Origin: JBGTSJ01 sp041940305
GTDB taxonomy: Bacteria > Planctomycetota > Planctomycetia > Planctomycetales > Planctomycetaceae
Assembly: GCA_041940305.1 (NCBI GenBank)
Contig: JBGTSJ010000028.1
Span: 1 to 64,000 of the forward strand
DNA: 64,000 nt
Direction: 5' to 3'
Shown here in pieces: positions 26,828 to 35,750 of the stretch (the stretch's first letter is position 1; the number at the start of each line of letters is the position of its first letter). Made by a program: the position numbers and the translations under genes. A model generated the notes under the pieces. The model had not been told where the DNA came from. It searched no databases and worked only from the letters and a program-made list of their open reading frames with translations.

Positions 26828-29800
26828 TCAGGCAACGGTCTCCGGCTGCTCCACCGGTTTGACCACCACTCGCTTGATGAACGCCCCCACGTCATCGAGG
26901 TATGAATAGATCACCGGGATCGCCAACAGGGTGAGCAACAGTGACAGCGTCTGCCCGCCGACCGCCAGCACGGCGATCGACCGCCGCTCTTCGGCGCCGG
27001 GGCCGGTGGCGATCAGCAGCGGGAGCAGCCCCGCCACAAATGAAATCGTCGTCATCAGGATGGGGCGCAGTCGGTCGCGGTTGGCGTGAATGATGGCCGT
27101 CAATCGCTCCTCGCCCTGAGCACGCAGCGCATTCGTGTGGTCCACCTGCAGGATCGCGTTCTTCTTGATGACGCCGAACAGCACCAGGATCCCCATCGCC
27201 GAGTACAGATTCAGCGTCTCGCCCCCCCAGTACAGGCTGAGCAGCCCGAACGGCACCGCCATCGGCAGGGAGAGCAGAATCGTGAACGGATGGATGAGGT
27301 GCTCGAACTGCGCGGCGAGCACGATGTACATGAAGACGAACGACAGGACGAACATCCACGTGAAGTCCTGCAGCGTGCGTTCCAGCTCGCGGCCGCGTCC
27401 GAGCACGCGGGTCTCGAAACCGGGAGGAATGCCCAGTTCCTCTGCGGCCTGCTGCATGGCATCCACGCGGTCTCCCAGTGCATAGCCAGCCTCCACGTTG
27501 GCTCGAACGGCCACCATCCGCTGGCGGTCCAGCCGGTCGATGCGCGCCGCGGCCTCGCCGAAGTCGAAAGTGACGACGTTATCAATTCGCGTCGGAACCA
27601 TGCCCGTTGCGGCTTCTTCCTGCGCTGGACCACGAGCGTTCAGCGGGCTGGGATTCGCCCGGACATACAGCTGGGAAATCGAGGCGACGTCGCTGCGGTC
27701 GATCCCCACCAGCCGCAGTTCGACGTCGTAAGCGTCATCGACGGTCTGGTCGCGGTAGCGGGAGACGCGGTCGTCGCCGCCGACGGCGACACGCAGCGTG
27801 TCGGCAATCTCGCGAACTTCCACGCCTAGCGCCGCGGCCCGCTCCCGGTCGATGTTCACCAGCAGCTCGGGTTTGTCGATCTTGAGCGTGGTGTAGACGT
27901 CGACGACGCCGGGGATCTCCTTCGCGCGTTCCACAAGCCGGGCGCTGAAATCGATCAGCGTGGGGATATCGGGCCCCGTGATGGAGAAGTCGATATCTAC
28001 CGGCGCACCCTGGCGCAGTGAGGTGAGGTTGCGGACAGAAATGTCTACGTCCGGCAGCCCCTGCAGGCGTTGGCGCACCTGCGTCATCAGCTCCTGTTGA
28101 CTGAAGTTGCCGCGGAACGCTTCGCCGGGATCGCCGCGCAACAGGCCGCGCCACAGACGACCGAGCGAGAACGTTCGCTCCTCGCTGTCGATCAATCGCA
28201 CGAAGATTTCGCCGCGGCTGACTCCGCTTGACCCGCGCGACCCGACGGTCGACAACAGCAGATGCACCCCCTCCGTCTCGGAGAGGATGGCCTCCGCCCG
28301 GCGGACGACGGCGTTGGTCGAAGACAGGCTCGAACCTTCCTTCGCCTGCAGGCGTATCTCGAATTCCGACTCATCCACGTTCGTCGGAATGTAATCCTGC
28401 TGCACCAGGTAATACAGCGGGACGTTGCACGCAATGACGCCCACCGCAATCAGCAGTACGACCCAGCGGTGACGCATCGAATGCCGGAGCGACCACAGGT
28501 AGCCGGCCTCGATGTAGTGGTAGAACCCGCGGCGGGACGCGGGAGCAGCGGCCGACTTTTTCGCCGGCTTGAGCAGCCGCGCGCACATCATCGGCGTCAG
28601 CGTGAAGCTGACCAGCATCGACACCAGGATCGCGAACGTCGCCGTCAGGCCGAACTCGAACAGCATCCGTCCGGTCACGCTCGACAGAAACGACACCGGC
28701 AGGAACACGATCACCAGCGACAGCGTGCTGGCGAGAACGGCGAGGCCGATCTCACGCGTCCCCTCGATCGCCGCCCGGAACGGCGTGAGTCCCTTCTCCT
28801 CGATGCAATGGAACACGTTCTCCAGCACGACGATCGCATCGTCGATCACGACGCCCACCATCAACGCCAGCGCCAGCATCGTCACGTTGTTCAGCGTAAA
28901 GCCGAACATTCGCATGAAGGCGAACGTGGCAATGATCGACGCCGGAATCGCGACGGCCGCAATCAGCGTCGAACGCCAGGACTTCATGAACAGCAGCACC
29001 GTGATGCAGGCCAGGATGCTGCCGGTAATCAGGTGACCTTCAATCTCGTGCAGCGCGGCGAGAATGTAGCGCGACTGGTCCTGAATCAGCGTGACTTCCA
29101 CGTCCTCGGGCAGCATCGCCTGCGAGCGCGGGATGCGTTCTTTCACGGCCTCGATCACCCGGACGGTGTTCTCTCCCGACTGCCGCTGCACCTGTACGAT
29201 CACGGCCGGCTTCCCGTTCAGCCGCGCCAGCGAACGCACCTCTTTGGTGGCGTCGACCGTCTCCCCCAGGTCGCTGAGGCGGATGGGCGTGCCGTTCACC
29301 GTCTTGACCACCAGGTCGGGAAACTCGCGAGCGTGATCGACGCGGCCGAGCGTGCGCAGCGTCCGCTCGCGGATCCCTTCATCCACACGGCCGCCGGGGA
29401 CTTCCGCATTCTGACGAACGAGTGCCTCGCGCACGTCCAGGATGGAGAGCTCAAATGCCGCCAGCTTGCGGGCGTCGATGTTGACTTGCACTGCGCGATC
29501 AGCCGCTCCCACGACCTGCACTTCGCCGACGCCGCGGGCCGACTCGATCACGTTCTTAACGTAGCGATCGGCCAGCAGATACAGTTCCGTCGGCGTTCGC
29601 GGCCCGGAGACGGCGAACGTCATGATGGGGGACGAATCAGTATCCTGCCGCTGGACGACCGGCGGATCGATGCCGGGCGGCAGCCGGTTGATGACCCCCG
29701 CCACGGAATCCCGCACGTCCTGCGATGCGACGTCGAGCTGCCGGTTCAGCGTAAACGTGATGATGACGAACGAGTTGCCGTCGCTGGAAATCGACCGCAG

Positions 29801-30040
29801 TTCATCAATCCCGGCGACGGTGGCGACCGCGTCTTCGATCACCTGCGAAACTTCCGATTCCACCTCCTGTGCGGCCGCTCCGGGATAGGTCGTGCGAACA
29901 TAGACCGTCGGCAGGTCCATGTTGGGGAAGCGGTCCACGCCCAACTGCAGAAATGCGGCAATGCCCGCCACGACCAGCGCCATGATGAGCATCAGGGCGA
30001 AGACCGGGCGCCGGACGCAGATTTCAGCAAGCCAGTACAC
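26828..30040 (-). CDS. RND efflux transporter, HAE-1 (AcrB-like) family
   Basis: 1070 residues, normal for AcrB/MexB-type pumps. Twelve membrane helices with the two large periplasmic loops are recognisable. The proton-relay Asp pair is in GVVIDDAIVVLENVFHCIEE of TM4, and family words such as RPVFALMLIMALVVAGIAAF at the start, FPNMDLPTVYVRTTYPGAAAQEVE and FGVIKKNAILQVDHTN near the end are present. It exports drugs or other small molecules from the inner membrane and periplasm through a tripartite complex. The adaptor gene lies 96 bases upstream on the same strand. No TolC-type outer-membrane channel is seen in the window. Confidence 0.95.
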   Translation of the reverse strand: MYWLAEICVRRPVFALMLIMALVVAGIAAFLQLGVDRFPNMDLPTVYVRTTYPGAAAQEVESEVSQVIEDAVATVAGIDELRSISSDGNSFVIITFTLNRQLDVASQDVRDSVAGVINRLPPGIDPPVVQRQDTDSSPIMTFAVSGPRTPTELYLLADRYVKNVIESARGVGEVQVVGAADRAVQVNIDARKLAAFELSILDVREALVRQNAEVPGGRVDEGIRERTLRTLGRVDHAREFPDLVVKTVNGTPIRLSDLGETVDATKEVRSLARLNGKPAVIVQVQRQSGENTVRVIEAVKERIPRSQAMLPEDVEVTLIQDQSRYILAALHEIEGHLITGSILACITVLLFMKSWRSTLIAAVAIPASIIATFAFMRMFGFTLNNVTMLALALMVGVVIDDAIVVLENVFHCIEEKGLTPFRAAIEGTREIGLAVLASTLSLVIVFLPVSFLSSVTGRMLFEFGLTATFAILVSMLVSFTLTPMMCARLLKPAKKSAAAPASRRGFYHYIEAGYLWSLRHSMRHRWVVLLIAVGVIACNVPLYYLVQQDYIPTNVDESEFEIRLQAKEGSSLSSTNAVVRRAEAILSETEGVHLLLSTVGSRGSSGVSRGEIFVRLIDSEERTFSLGRLWRGLLRGDPGEAFRGNFSQQELMTQVRQRLQGLPDVDISVRNLTSLRQGAPVDIDFSITGPDIPTLIDFSARLVERAKEIPGVVDVYTTLKIDKPELLVNIDRERAAALGVEVREIADTLRVAVGGDDRVSRYRDQTVDDAYDVELRLVGIDRSDVASISQLYVRANPSPLNARGPAQEEAATGMVPTRIDNVVTFDFGEAAARIDRLDRQRMVAVRANVEAGYALGDRVDAMQQAAEELGIPPGFETRVLGRGRELERTLQDFTWMFVLSFVFMYIVLAAQFEHLIHPFTILLSLPMAVPFGLLSLYWGGETLNLYSAMGILVLFGVIKKNAILQVDHTNALRAQGEERLTAIIHANRDRLRPILMTTISFVAGLLPLLIATGPGAEERRSIAVLAVGGQTLSLLLTLLAIPVIYSYLDDVGAFIKRVVVKPVEQPETVA

Positions 30041-30136
30041 GGGACGGTTCTTGTTGCAGTTCTCAGGCGGCGAACGTACGGATCCGGCGAAACGGGATGA
30101 CGACCATGAGCGGCGCGGGCCCCGCCGCGCTCATCG

Positions 30137-31513
30137 TTACGGGCCCCCGATATCTTCAGCAGCCGGTTCCTCCGACTCTGACTCCACGATGGGCGTGTCC
30201 TCGATCGGCGGTTCCGATCCAGTCTGTCCCGAATCGCCGACTGATGGCGGCGCCGGAGGGTCGGCGACCACTTGAATGCCTGATGCCGGCTCTTCCACCT
30301 GAGCCACGCGTCCTTCGTGCCCCTGCCGGAGAATCCGGTCTCCGACAGTGAGGCCGTGCCGGATCTCGATTAACTCTCCGCGGCGCGCACCGGTCACGAC
30401 GACCTGCTCGCGCGCGGTCCCATCGACAACTCGCCAGACCTTTTCGACGCCGGCGAACTCAACAATCGCGGACGCAGGTATGGCAATCGCCGTAGTTTCG
30501 GAATCAATGGTCACCGCCCCCTCGGCGAACAGACCGGTCCGCAGCCGGTGATCCCGGTTGGAAACTTCGGCCTCGAACAACAGCGAACGGCTGCGGGGAT
30601 CGAGCGTGGGACTGATGCGCGTCACCTTGACGAGTCGCGGTTCCGCGACCGACTCAATCTGCAGCAACACGTCTTGCCCGATCTCAAGCGAGCGCGCGTG
30701 GCGCTCGGGCATCATTCCGCGGAAATGCAGCGGGTCCGTCCTCACAAACGTGACAATCGCGGAGCCGATCTGCACGAATGAGCCAGGGGCGACCTGACGT
30801 TCCTGCACCAGCCCTTCAAATGGCGCCGGAACGACGGTTTCGGCCAGGCGCTGCTCGGCCAGCGAAAGTTCGGCGCTGCGGACTCCGATCAGGGCGACTT
30901 TTTCACGGACGCTGTTGAGCGCGGAGGCATACTGGGCGGCCGCCACCTGCTCGGCGGCCAGCACAGCCTGCAAGTCCGCTTCCGTGACGGCGTTCTGTTT
31001 TGCAAGCTGCTGCCAGCGGGCGCTCTTCGTGCGCGCTTCGTCCCAGACGGCGCGGACTTCGCGCACGGGAGGGGAGTTCTCCGGATCCAGCTGCTCAACG
31101 GCATCGCCGGGCTGCAGACCCACCGCGGCCCGCGCCTGCTGCAACTGGGCCTGCGCCTGCTCGACCGCCAGCTTGAATTCATCCTGATCCAGGGTGACCA
31201 GCGGACTCCCGGCGGAAACGCGGTCACCCAGGTCAACGTGGATCCTGTCCACCCGTCCGGCCACCTTCGCGCCAACGACTGCCACCTCATCAGCAAACAG
31301 GTCTCCCTGGGTCCGCGCAATCGTCGGCCAAGAGACGCGTTCGATCGTGATCAACTCACAACGGAGCGGTTCGGCAGCCGCATTCATCGTGCCGTTGGCA
31401 GCGTCCTGAGACGGGTCGCGACTGCAGGCTGCGATTGTGAGACAGCAAAGGCCGACGAAGGGCGTGAACCATCGGGCGACGGACCACGCCGGCACATTCA
31501 GTGGGGACAACAT
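30137..31513 (-). CDS. RND efflux periplasmic adaptor lipoprotein
   Basis: 458 residues from ATG 31513 (a GTG at 31555 is possible). The N-terminus is a lipoprotein signal with lipobox TIAAC, so it is membrane-tethered in the periplasm. The HlyD/AcrA-type layout follows: barrel-sandwich half LFADEVAVVGAKVAGRVDRIHVDLGDRVSAG, a helical hairpin (about residues 105-200), the second half ETVVPAPFEGLVQERQVAPGS, then a beta-barrel and membrane-proximal domain, ending in an acidic Pro-rich tail. It links the pump encoded downstream to an outer-membrane channel. The order adaptor then pump on one transcript is standard. Confidence 0.93.
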   Translation of the reverse strand: MLSPLNVPAWSVARWFTPFVGLCCLTIAACSRDPSQDAANGTMNAAAEPLRCELITIERVSWPTIARTQGDLFADEVAVVGAKVAGRVDRIHVDLGDRVSAGSPLVTLDQDEFKLAVEQAQAQLQQARAAVGLQPGDAVEQLDPENSPPVREVRAVWDEARTKSARWQQLAKQNAVTEADLQAVLAAEQVAAAQYASALNSVREKVALIGVRSAELSLAEQRLAETVVPAPFEGLVQERQVAPGSFVQIGSAIVTFVRTDPLHFRGMMPERHARSLEIGQDVLLQIESVAEPRLVKVTRISPTLDPRSRSLLFEAEVSNRDHRLRTGLFAEGAVTIDSETTAIAIPASAIVEFAGVEKVWRVVDGTAREQVVVTGARRGELIEIRHGLTVGDRILRQGHEGRVAQVEEPASGIQVVADPPAPPSVGDSGQTGSEPPIEDTPIVESESEEPAAEDIGGP

Positions 31514-31719
31514 GCGGCGGGCAAAGTCTCGGGTGGTCCGAGGGAAGGAAAGCACCGATCGTTAGCCTATCGAAGCATGTTGATGCATGGAATGTCAATC
31601 GAATCGTGATTCGGAAAGGCGACGACTTGCGGTCCGACACGTGCGCCCCTCCGCTGCATCACCGCGGCGGAGATCGCCGGCCTGATTCGTACTCTTCCTG
31701 TCTAGCTGGTCGGGATGAC

Positions 31720-32194
31720 TGAATTGATTTGCGCGGTGTTCGGATCCACGATCCACGCGTGCAGCCCGCCATCAGCCATCGCAACTCGGCGGTGGTGCCG
31801 ACGCGCAGAGCATGCTGCAACATCGCCACTCGCAGTTCGTACCGACTGCAGTGTGACACGACCGGCTCCGCGCCTCGGTGGCCGAGGTCGTTCTGCAGCG
31901 CCACCTGCAGGTCCGCAATGCGGATCCGCTCCCGCTCGAGCAACTGCCGGTAGACCTGCTCCTCCAGAACGGCTTGCAGCCGAACACGTGAGAGCCTTCA
32001 ACGACCGCGTCCTCGAACGGCAGGTCTTCAAACGCATGCAGCGTATCGTGATGAATGAAGACGGTAATCGATTCCTGAGCCGGCAGCAGGTTTACCGCTT
32101 CCTCAATGACCCGCTGCAGCTCGTCGCGGCTGGAGGCGCAGTCCCGCCGGATCCGGCTTGCGCCATCGAGAGAGCTGTCGCCATGGGGAGGCAT
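31720..32194 (-). pseudogene. dabA: Truncated, frameshifted remnant of dabA (DUF2309 inorganic-carbon pump subunit)
   Basis: The minus strand from ~32194 reads RDELQRVIEEAVNLLPAQ, then SITVFIHHDTLHAFEDLPFEDAVVEG and VFGCKPF, which matches the N-terminus of DabA/DUF2309 proteins. The frame then breaks: one base is missing at about 31968 and the match continues in another frame as LEEQVYRQLLERERIRIADL, LQNDLGHRGAEPV and YELRVAMLQHALRVGTTAELRWLM, ending near 31770. Intact DabA is about 1000 residues, so only the first ~130 are left. DabA with DabB forms a bicarbonate-accumulating complex; no dabB is present. The flanks 31514-31719 and 32195-32411 hold no gene I can support. Confidence 0.72.
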
Positions 32195-32411
32195 TCAGCA
32201 GGTCGAATCCGCAGAGCACCGGCTTGCCGCCTCGGGGCTTGTACGGACTGCAGAGGGTGGAGTGTGTCCGCCAGGCACTCCTCGTGACGACAGCCCCACG
32301 ATCGGGATCCAGCGACCGTCTCGCGACTCAGGTTCTCCACCAGGTTCCAAACGCCCAGCTTCGCAAGCAAAGGTGACGATTCGCGGACGGCGTCCAGTCG
32401 CCCGTCTGGGC

Positions 32412-33983
32412 TCACTCCGTCCTGATCGCCTTTCGCAGGGAGCGTCCCGCCAGTGCGCCGGTGACGTGCCGATCGGCAATCGCCGGAACGCCGTTCACGT
32501 ACAGATGCACGACTCCGGTGGCGTACTGGTGGGGCGCATCGAACGTGGCGGTATCGAGATACTCGCCGGGAGCGAGTACGGCGACGTCGGCCGCCAGTCC
32601 CGTGCGCAGGTAGCCGCGATCGGTAAGCCTGAGAATGTCGGCCGGCAGGCCGCTTGCACTGCGGATCGCCTGCTCCAGCGGAACAATCTGCTCCTGCAGG
32701 CAGTAGTAGCCGATCTTCCGGGGGAACGTGCCATAGAACCGGGGATGCGGCTTGTCGGCGCCGGGGAGCGCCGCGCGGCCGTCCGACGCGGTCGCCACCC
32801 ACGGCCAGCGCATCACGTCGCGCACGTCATCCTCGCTCATGCCGAAATGCACAATCGCCGCGCCGCCGTTCCGAGTCACCTCCAGCGTGATCTCCAGCGG
32901 AGTGCTGCCGGTGGACTCGGCCACCTCCGCCAGCGACCGCCCCAGCCAGTCCTGCCGCGGCAGATAGCGGGCGAAGCGGATGGCGCGGCCGTCATCCTTC
33001 TTGCGGATGCTCTCGGCGATCTCCTCCCGCAGCCTGGGGCCGACCTCCGCATCATCCAGCCTCTTCAGCAGCTCTTCCTCTCCACCGGCACGGGCCCAGG
33101 TCGGGATGACGGTGGCTTCCAATGAAGTGCTGGATGCCACGTACGGATATTGATCGGCTGTCACAATCTGCCCTGCCTGGCGCGCTTCCTCAATCATGTC
33201 GCACGCCTGCCGCGTCAGCCCCCAGGCATCGCGTCCAGACGCCTTGAAGTGCGAGACGTGAGCCGGGAGATTGCCGCGGCGGCCGATCTCCAGCAGTTCC
33301 GCCACGGACGCGAGAAGGTCGACGTTCTCATCGCGCATGTGGCTGACGTAGATGCCGCCGCGGGCTCCGACGACTTCGGCGATCGCGACGAGTTCGTCCG
33401 TCTGGGCGTAGCAGCCGGGGACATAGATGAGACCGGTGGACATTCCCCACGCGCCGTCGTTCATCGCGGTCTCGGAGAGTCGCAGCATCTCGGCCAGTTC
33501 TTCGGCGGTGGGGGGCCGGTCGCCGTTTCCCATCACCCGCTCGCGGAGCGAGCCGTGGGGGATGAGGTGCGCGACGTTGGTGCCGGCCCCCTGCCGGTCG
33601 ATTTGCTCGTAGTAGGCGGCGGTGTCGGTCGGTCCGAAGCCGCAGTTGCCGGTGACGACCGTCGTGCAGGCCTGGGTGAGGAAGTTGACGTTGGCGCGTG
33701 TCGCGGGTTCGACGATCTGGCTGTCGCTGTGGTTGTGCAGGTCGATGAAGCCGGGGCAGACGATCAGGCCGGTGCAGTCGATGATGAGCGGCTGTCCTCC
33801 GACGTCGAAGTCGCCGACGCCGACGATGCGGTCCCCCTTGATAGCGAGGTCTCCGGTGAACGGGGCCGCTCCGCTGCCGTCATGGATGGCGCCGTTCTGC
33901 AGGAGGATGTCACAGTCGACTGGTTCGGCCGCGGAAAGCAGCGAGGAGCCGGTGAGGGCCAGGAACGTGAGCAGTCGCAGCAT
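32412..33983 (-). CDS. Secreted N-acyl-D-amino-acid deacylase (D-aminoacylase) family amidohydrolase
   Basis: 523 residues from ATG 33983, which has AGGAG eight bases upstream and starts a signal peptide (LRLLTFLALTGSSLLSAAEP). The amidohydrolase composite domain follows: first metal ligands in GFIDLHNHSD, the D-aminoacylase-type Cys in VVTGNCGFG, later His in YVSHMRDE and LPAHVSHFKASG, and the Asp in ATASDGRAALPG, then HPRFYGTFPRKIGYY. These residues and order match D-aminoacylases and related dihydroorotase-like enzymes that remove N-acyl groups from D-amino acids, perhaps used here on peptidoglycan-derived or dietary D-amino acids. The true substrate is inference. It is divergent from the FAD oxidoreductase gene. 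Confidence 0.88.
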   Translation of the reverse strand: MLRLLTFLALTGSSLLSAAEPVDCDILLQNGAIHDGSGAAPFTGDLAIKGDRIVGVGDFDVGGQPLIIDCTGLIVCPGFIDLHNHSDSQIVEPATRANVNFLTQACTTVVTGNCGFGPTDTAAYYEQIDRQGAGTNVAHLIPHGSLRERVMGNGDRPPTAEELAEMLRLSETAMNDGAWGMSTGLIYVPGCYAQTDELVAIAEVVGARGGIYVSHMRDENVDLLASVAELLEIGRRGNLPAHVSHFKASGRDAWGLTRQACDMIEEARQAGQIVTADQYPYVASSTSLEATVIPTWARAGGEEELLKRLDDAEVGPRLREEIAESIRKKDDGRAIRFARYLPRQDWLGRSLAEVAESTGSTPLEITLEVTRNGGAAIVHFGMSEDDVRDVMRWPWVATASDGRAALPGADKPHPRFYGTFPRKIGYYCLQEQIVPLEQAIRSASGLPADILRLTDRGYLRTGLAADVAVLAPGEYLDTATFDAPHQYATGVVHLYVNGVPAIADRHVTGALAGRSLRKAIRTE

Positions 33984-34132
33984 GAAGTGCACTCCTGATG
34001 GGACGGGAGGAGTTTACCAGTTCCGGAACGCAGGCGTTACGGAATGAGCCGGCAGGTGATCGGCTTGACGCTCTGTTGGCTGCGGGTCTATATGACGAGC
34101 TCGTGGTTGCGCCACCCTTTGTGCGAAAACGC

Positions 34133-35746
34133 ATGTACGACTGCATCATTATTGGAGCCGGGCACAACGGGCTGGTGTGTGCGGCCGATCTGGCGCGGCA
34201 GGGGTGGCGCGTGCTGGTCCTGGAGCGGCGGCATGTGGTGGGAGGATGCTGCGTCACGGAGGAACTGTGGCCCGGCTACAAGGTGTCCACCGCCGCGTAC
34301 GTCGTCAGTCTGCTGCTGCCGGAGATCGAGCGGGATCTGGAGCTGGCGCGGTTTGGATACAAGGTGCTGCCGCGGAACCCGTCGTCGTTCACTCCGCTGG
34401 AGGACGGCCGCTACCTGCTGCTCGGCCCGGATGCGGACATGACGCGGCGGGAGATCGCGAAGTTCTCGCCGCGGGATGCAGAGGCCTATCCACGGTACGA
34501 GGCGCTGCTGACGCGGATCGCCGAGTGCCTGGAGCCGATGCTCTCGCAGACTCCGGCCGACCCGCTGCCGCTGCCTGCGGCCTGGCGCAGGGTTTCCCTT
34601 GCGAAACGTCTGAAGGCGGGCAAGCAAGCGCTTGATCTGGTCGCGATGCTCAAGCACCTGGGGGACGATCTGCCGGAGGCGATCGAGCTGCTGTCGGGGG
34701 CGGCGAGTACAATCCTCGACCGCTGGTTCGAGTCCGATGTGCTGAAGGGGACGCTGGCGACGGACGCGATCATCGGCACGTTCCAGCCGCCGTCGGCCCC
34801 GGGGACTTCGTACGTGCTGCTGCATCACGTGATGGGTTCGTCGGGCGGAGCCCGGGGCGTGTGGGGCTACGTGCAGGGAGGGATGGGAGGACTGTCGCAG
34901 GCTCTGGCCGCCTGCGCGCGCGAGCGGGGCGTGGAGATTCGCACGAATGCGGCCGTGGAGGAGGTCGTCGTCCGGAACGGCAAGGCGGCCGGCGTGCGGC
35001 TGGCGGACGGCAGCAGCCTGGCCGCGAAGTCCGTGGCCTCCTGCCTGGATGCCAACGTGACGTTCCGGAAGCTGGTGGGGGACTCGCAGCTGCCGGAAGG
35101 GTTCGTCCGGGCGGTGCAGCGGATCGACTATTCGAGTGCTTCGCTGAAGATCAATCTCGCGGTCAAGGAGCTGCCCGACTTCACGTGCCTGCCGGGCAAT
35201 TCGGAGCCGGGCCCGCAGCATCGGGGTACGATTCATATCGGGGCGACGCCGGAGTACATCGAGCGGGCCTACGACGACGCCAAGTACGGAGAGCCCTCGC
35301 GGCGACCGGTGATCGAGATGACCATCCCCAGCAGTGTCGATGCGACGCTCGCGCCTCCGGGCCATCACGTCATCTCGCTGTTTGTGCAGTACGCGCCGTA
35401 TCGGCTGCGGCAGGGGACGTGGGATGATCGCAAAGAGGAGTTCGCCGACCGCTGCGTCGCCGAGATTGCGCGCTACGCGCCGAACTTTCCGGAGTCGATC
35501 GTCAACCGGCAGGTGCTCACGCCTGTCGACCTGGAGCGGACGTTCGGGCTGACGGGAGGCAACATCTTTCAGGGAGCGGTCAGCCTGCATCAACTGTTTA
35601 ATCTGCGTCCGGCGCCGGGCTGGAGCGATTACCGGACGCCGATCAAGGGGCTCTACCTGTGCGGCAGCGCGACGCATCCTGGCGGCGGCGTGATGGGGGC
35701 CTGCGGCCGCAACGCGGCCCACGAGATGGTGCACGACGGACGCTGA
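34133..35746 (+). CDS. Phytoene-desaturase-like FAD-dependent oxidoreductase (PYROXD2 type)
   Basis: 537 residues from ATG 34133, where the dinucleotide-binding motif begins at once (YDCIIIGAGHNGLVCAADLARQGWRVLVLERR, a GxGxxG Rossmann fold). The segment GGCCVTEELWPGYKVSTAAYVVSLL and the C-terminal FAD-contact region GLYLCGSATHPGGGVMGACGRNAA match the CrtI-like group that includes vertebrate PYROXD2, rather than true carotenoid desaturases. Substrate unknown; carotenoid or other polyprenyl oxidation is possible. The downstream MBL gene begins 4 bases after the stop, so the two are probably cotranscribed. In-frame sequence before the ATG looks non-coding. Confidence 0.88.
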   Translation: MYDCIIIGAGHNGLVCAADLARQGWRVLVLERRHVVGGCCVTEELWPGYKVSTAAYVVSLLLPEIERDLELARFGYKVLPRNPSSFTPLEDGRYLLLGPDADMTRREIAKFSPRDAEAYPRYEALLTRIAECLEPMLSQTPADPLPLPAAWRRVSLAKRLKAGKQALDLVAMLKHLGDDLPEAIELLSGAASTILDRWFESDVLKGTLATDAIIGTFQPPSAPGTSYVLLHHVMGSSGGARGVWGYVQGGMGGLSQALAACARERGVEIRTNAAVEEVVVRNGKAAGVRLADGSSLAAKSVASCLDANVTFRKLVGDSQLPEGFVRAVQRIDYSSASLKINLAVKELPDFTCLPGNSEPGPQHRGTIHIGATPEYIERAYDDAKYGEPSRRPVIEMTIPSSVDATLAPPGHHVISLFVQYAPYRLRQGTWDDRKEEFADRCVAEIARYAPNFPESIVNRQVLTPVDLERTFGLTGGNIFQGAVSLHQLFNLRPAPGWSDYRTPIKGLYLCGSATHPGGGVMGACGRNAAHEMVHDGR

Positions 35747-35750
35747 GGCC

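Noticed and set aside
28262..30100. 612-codon open frame on the plus strand opposite the RND pump gene
   Set aside because: Shadow of a conserved RND transporter; low-complexity His/Arg/Asp-rich translation with no domain.
32195..32411. Possible second decayed gene upstream of the dabA remnant
   Set aside because: Short stretches such as LAKLGVWNLVENLSRETVAG look protein-like in one frame, but no family could be recognised and no start, frame continuity or second supporting segment was found.
32106..33125. 339-codon plus-strand frame opposite the D-aminoacylase gene
   Set aside because: Shadow of the amidohydrolase; no domain and Arg/Gly-rich composition.
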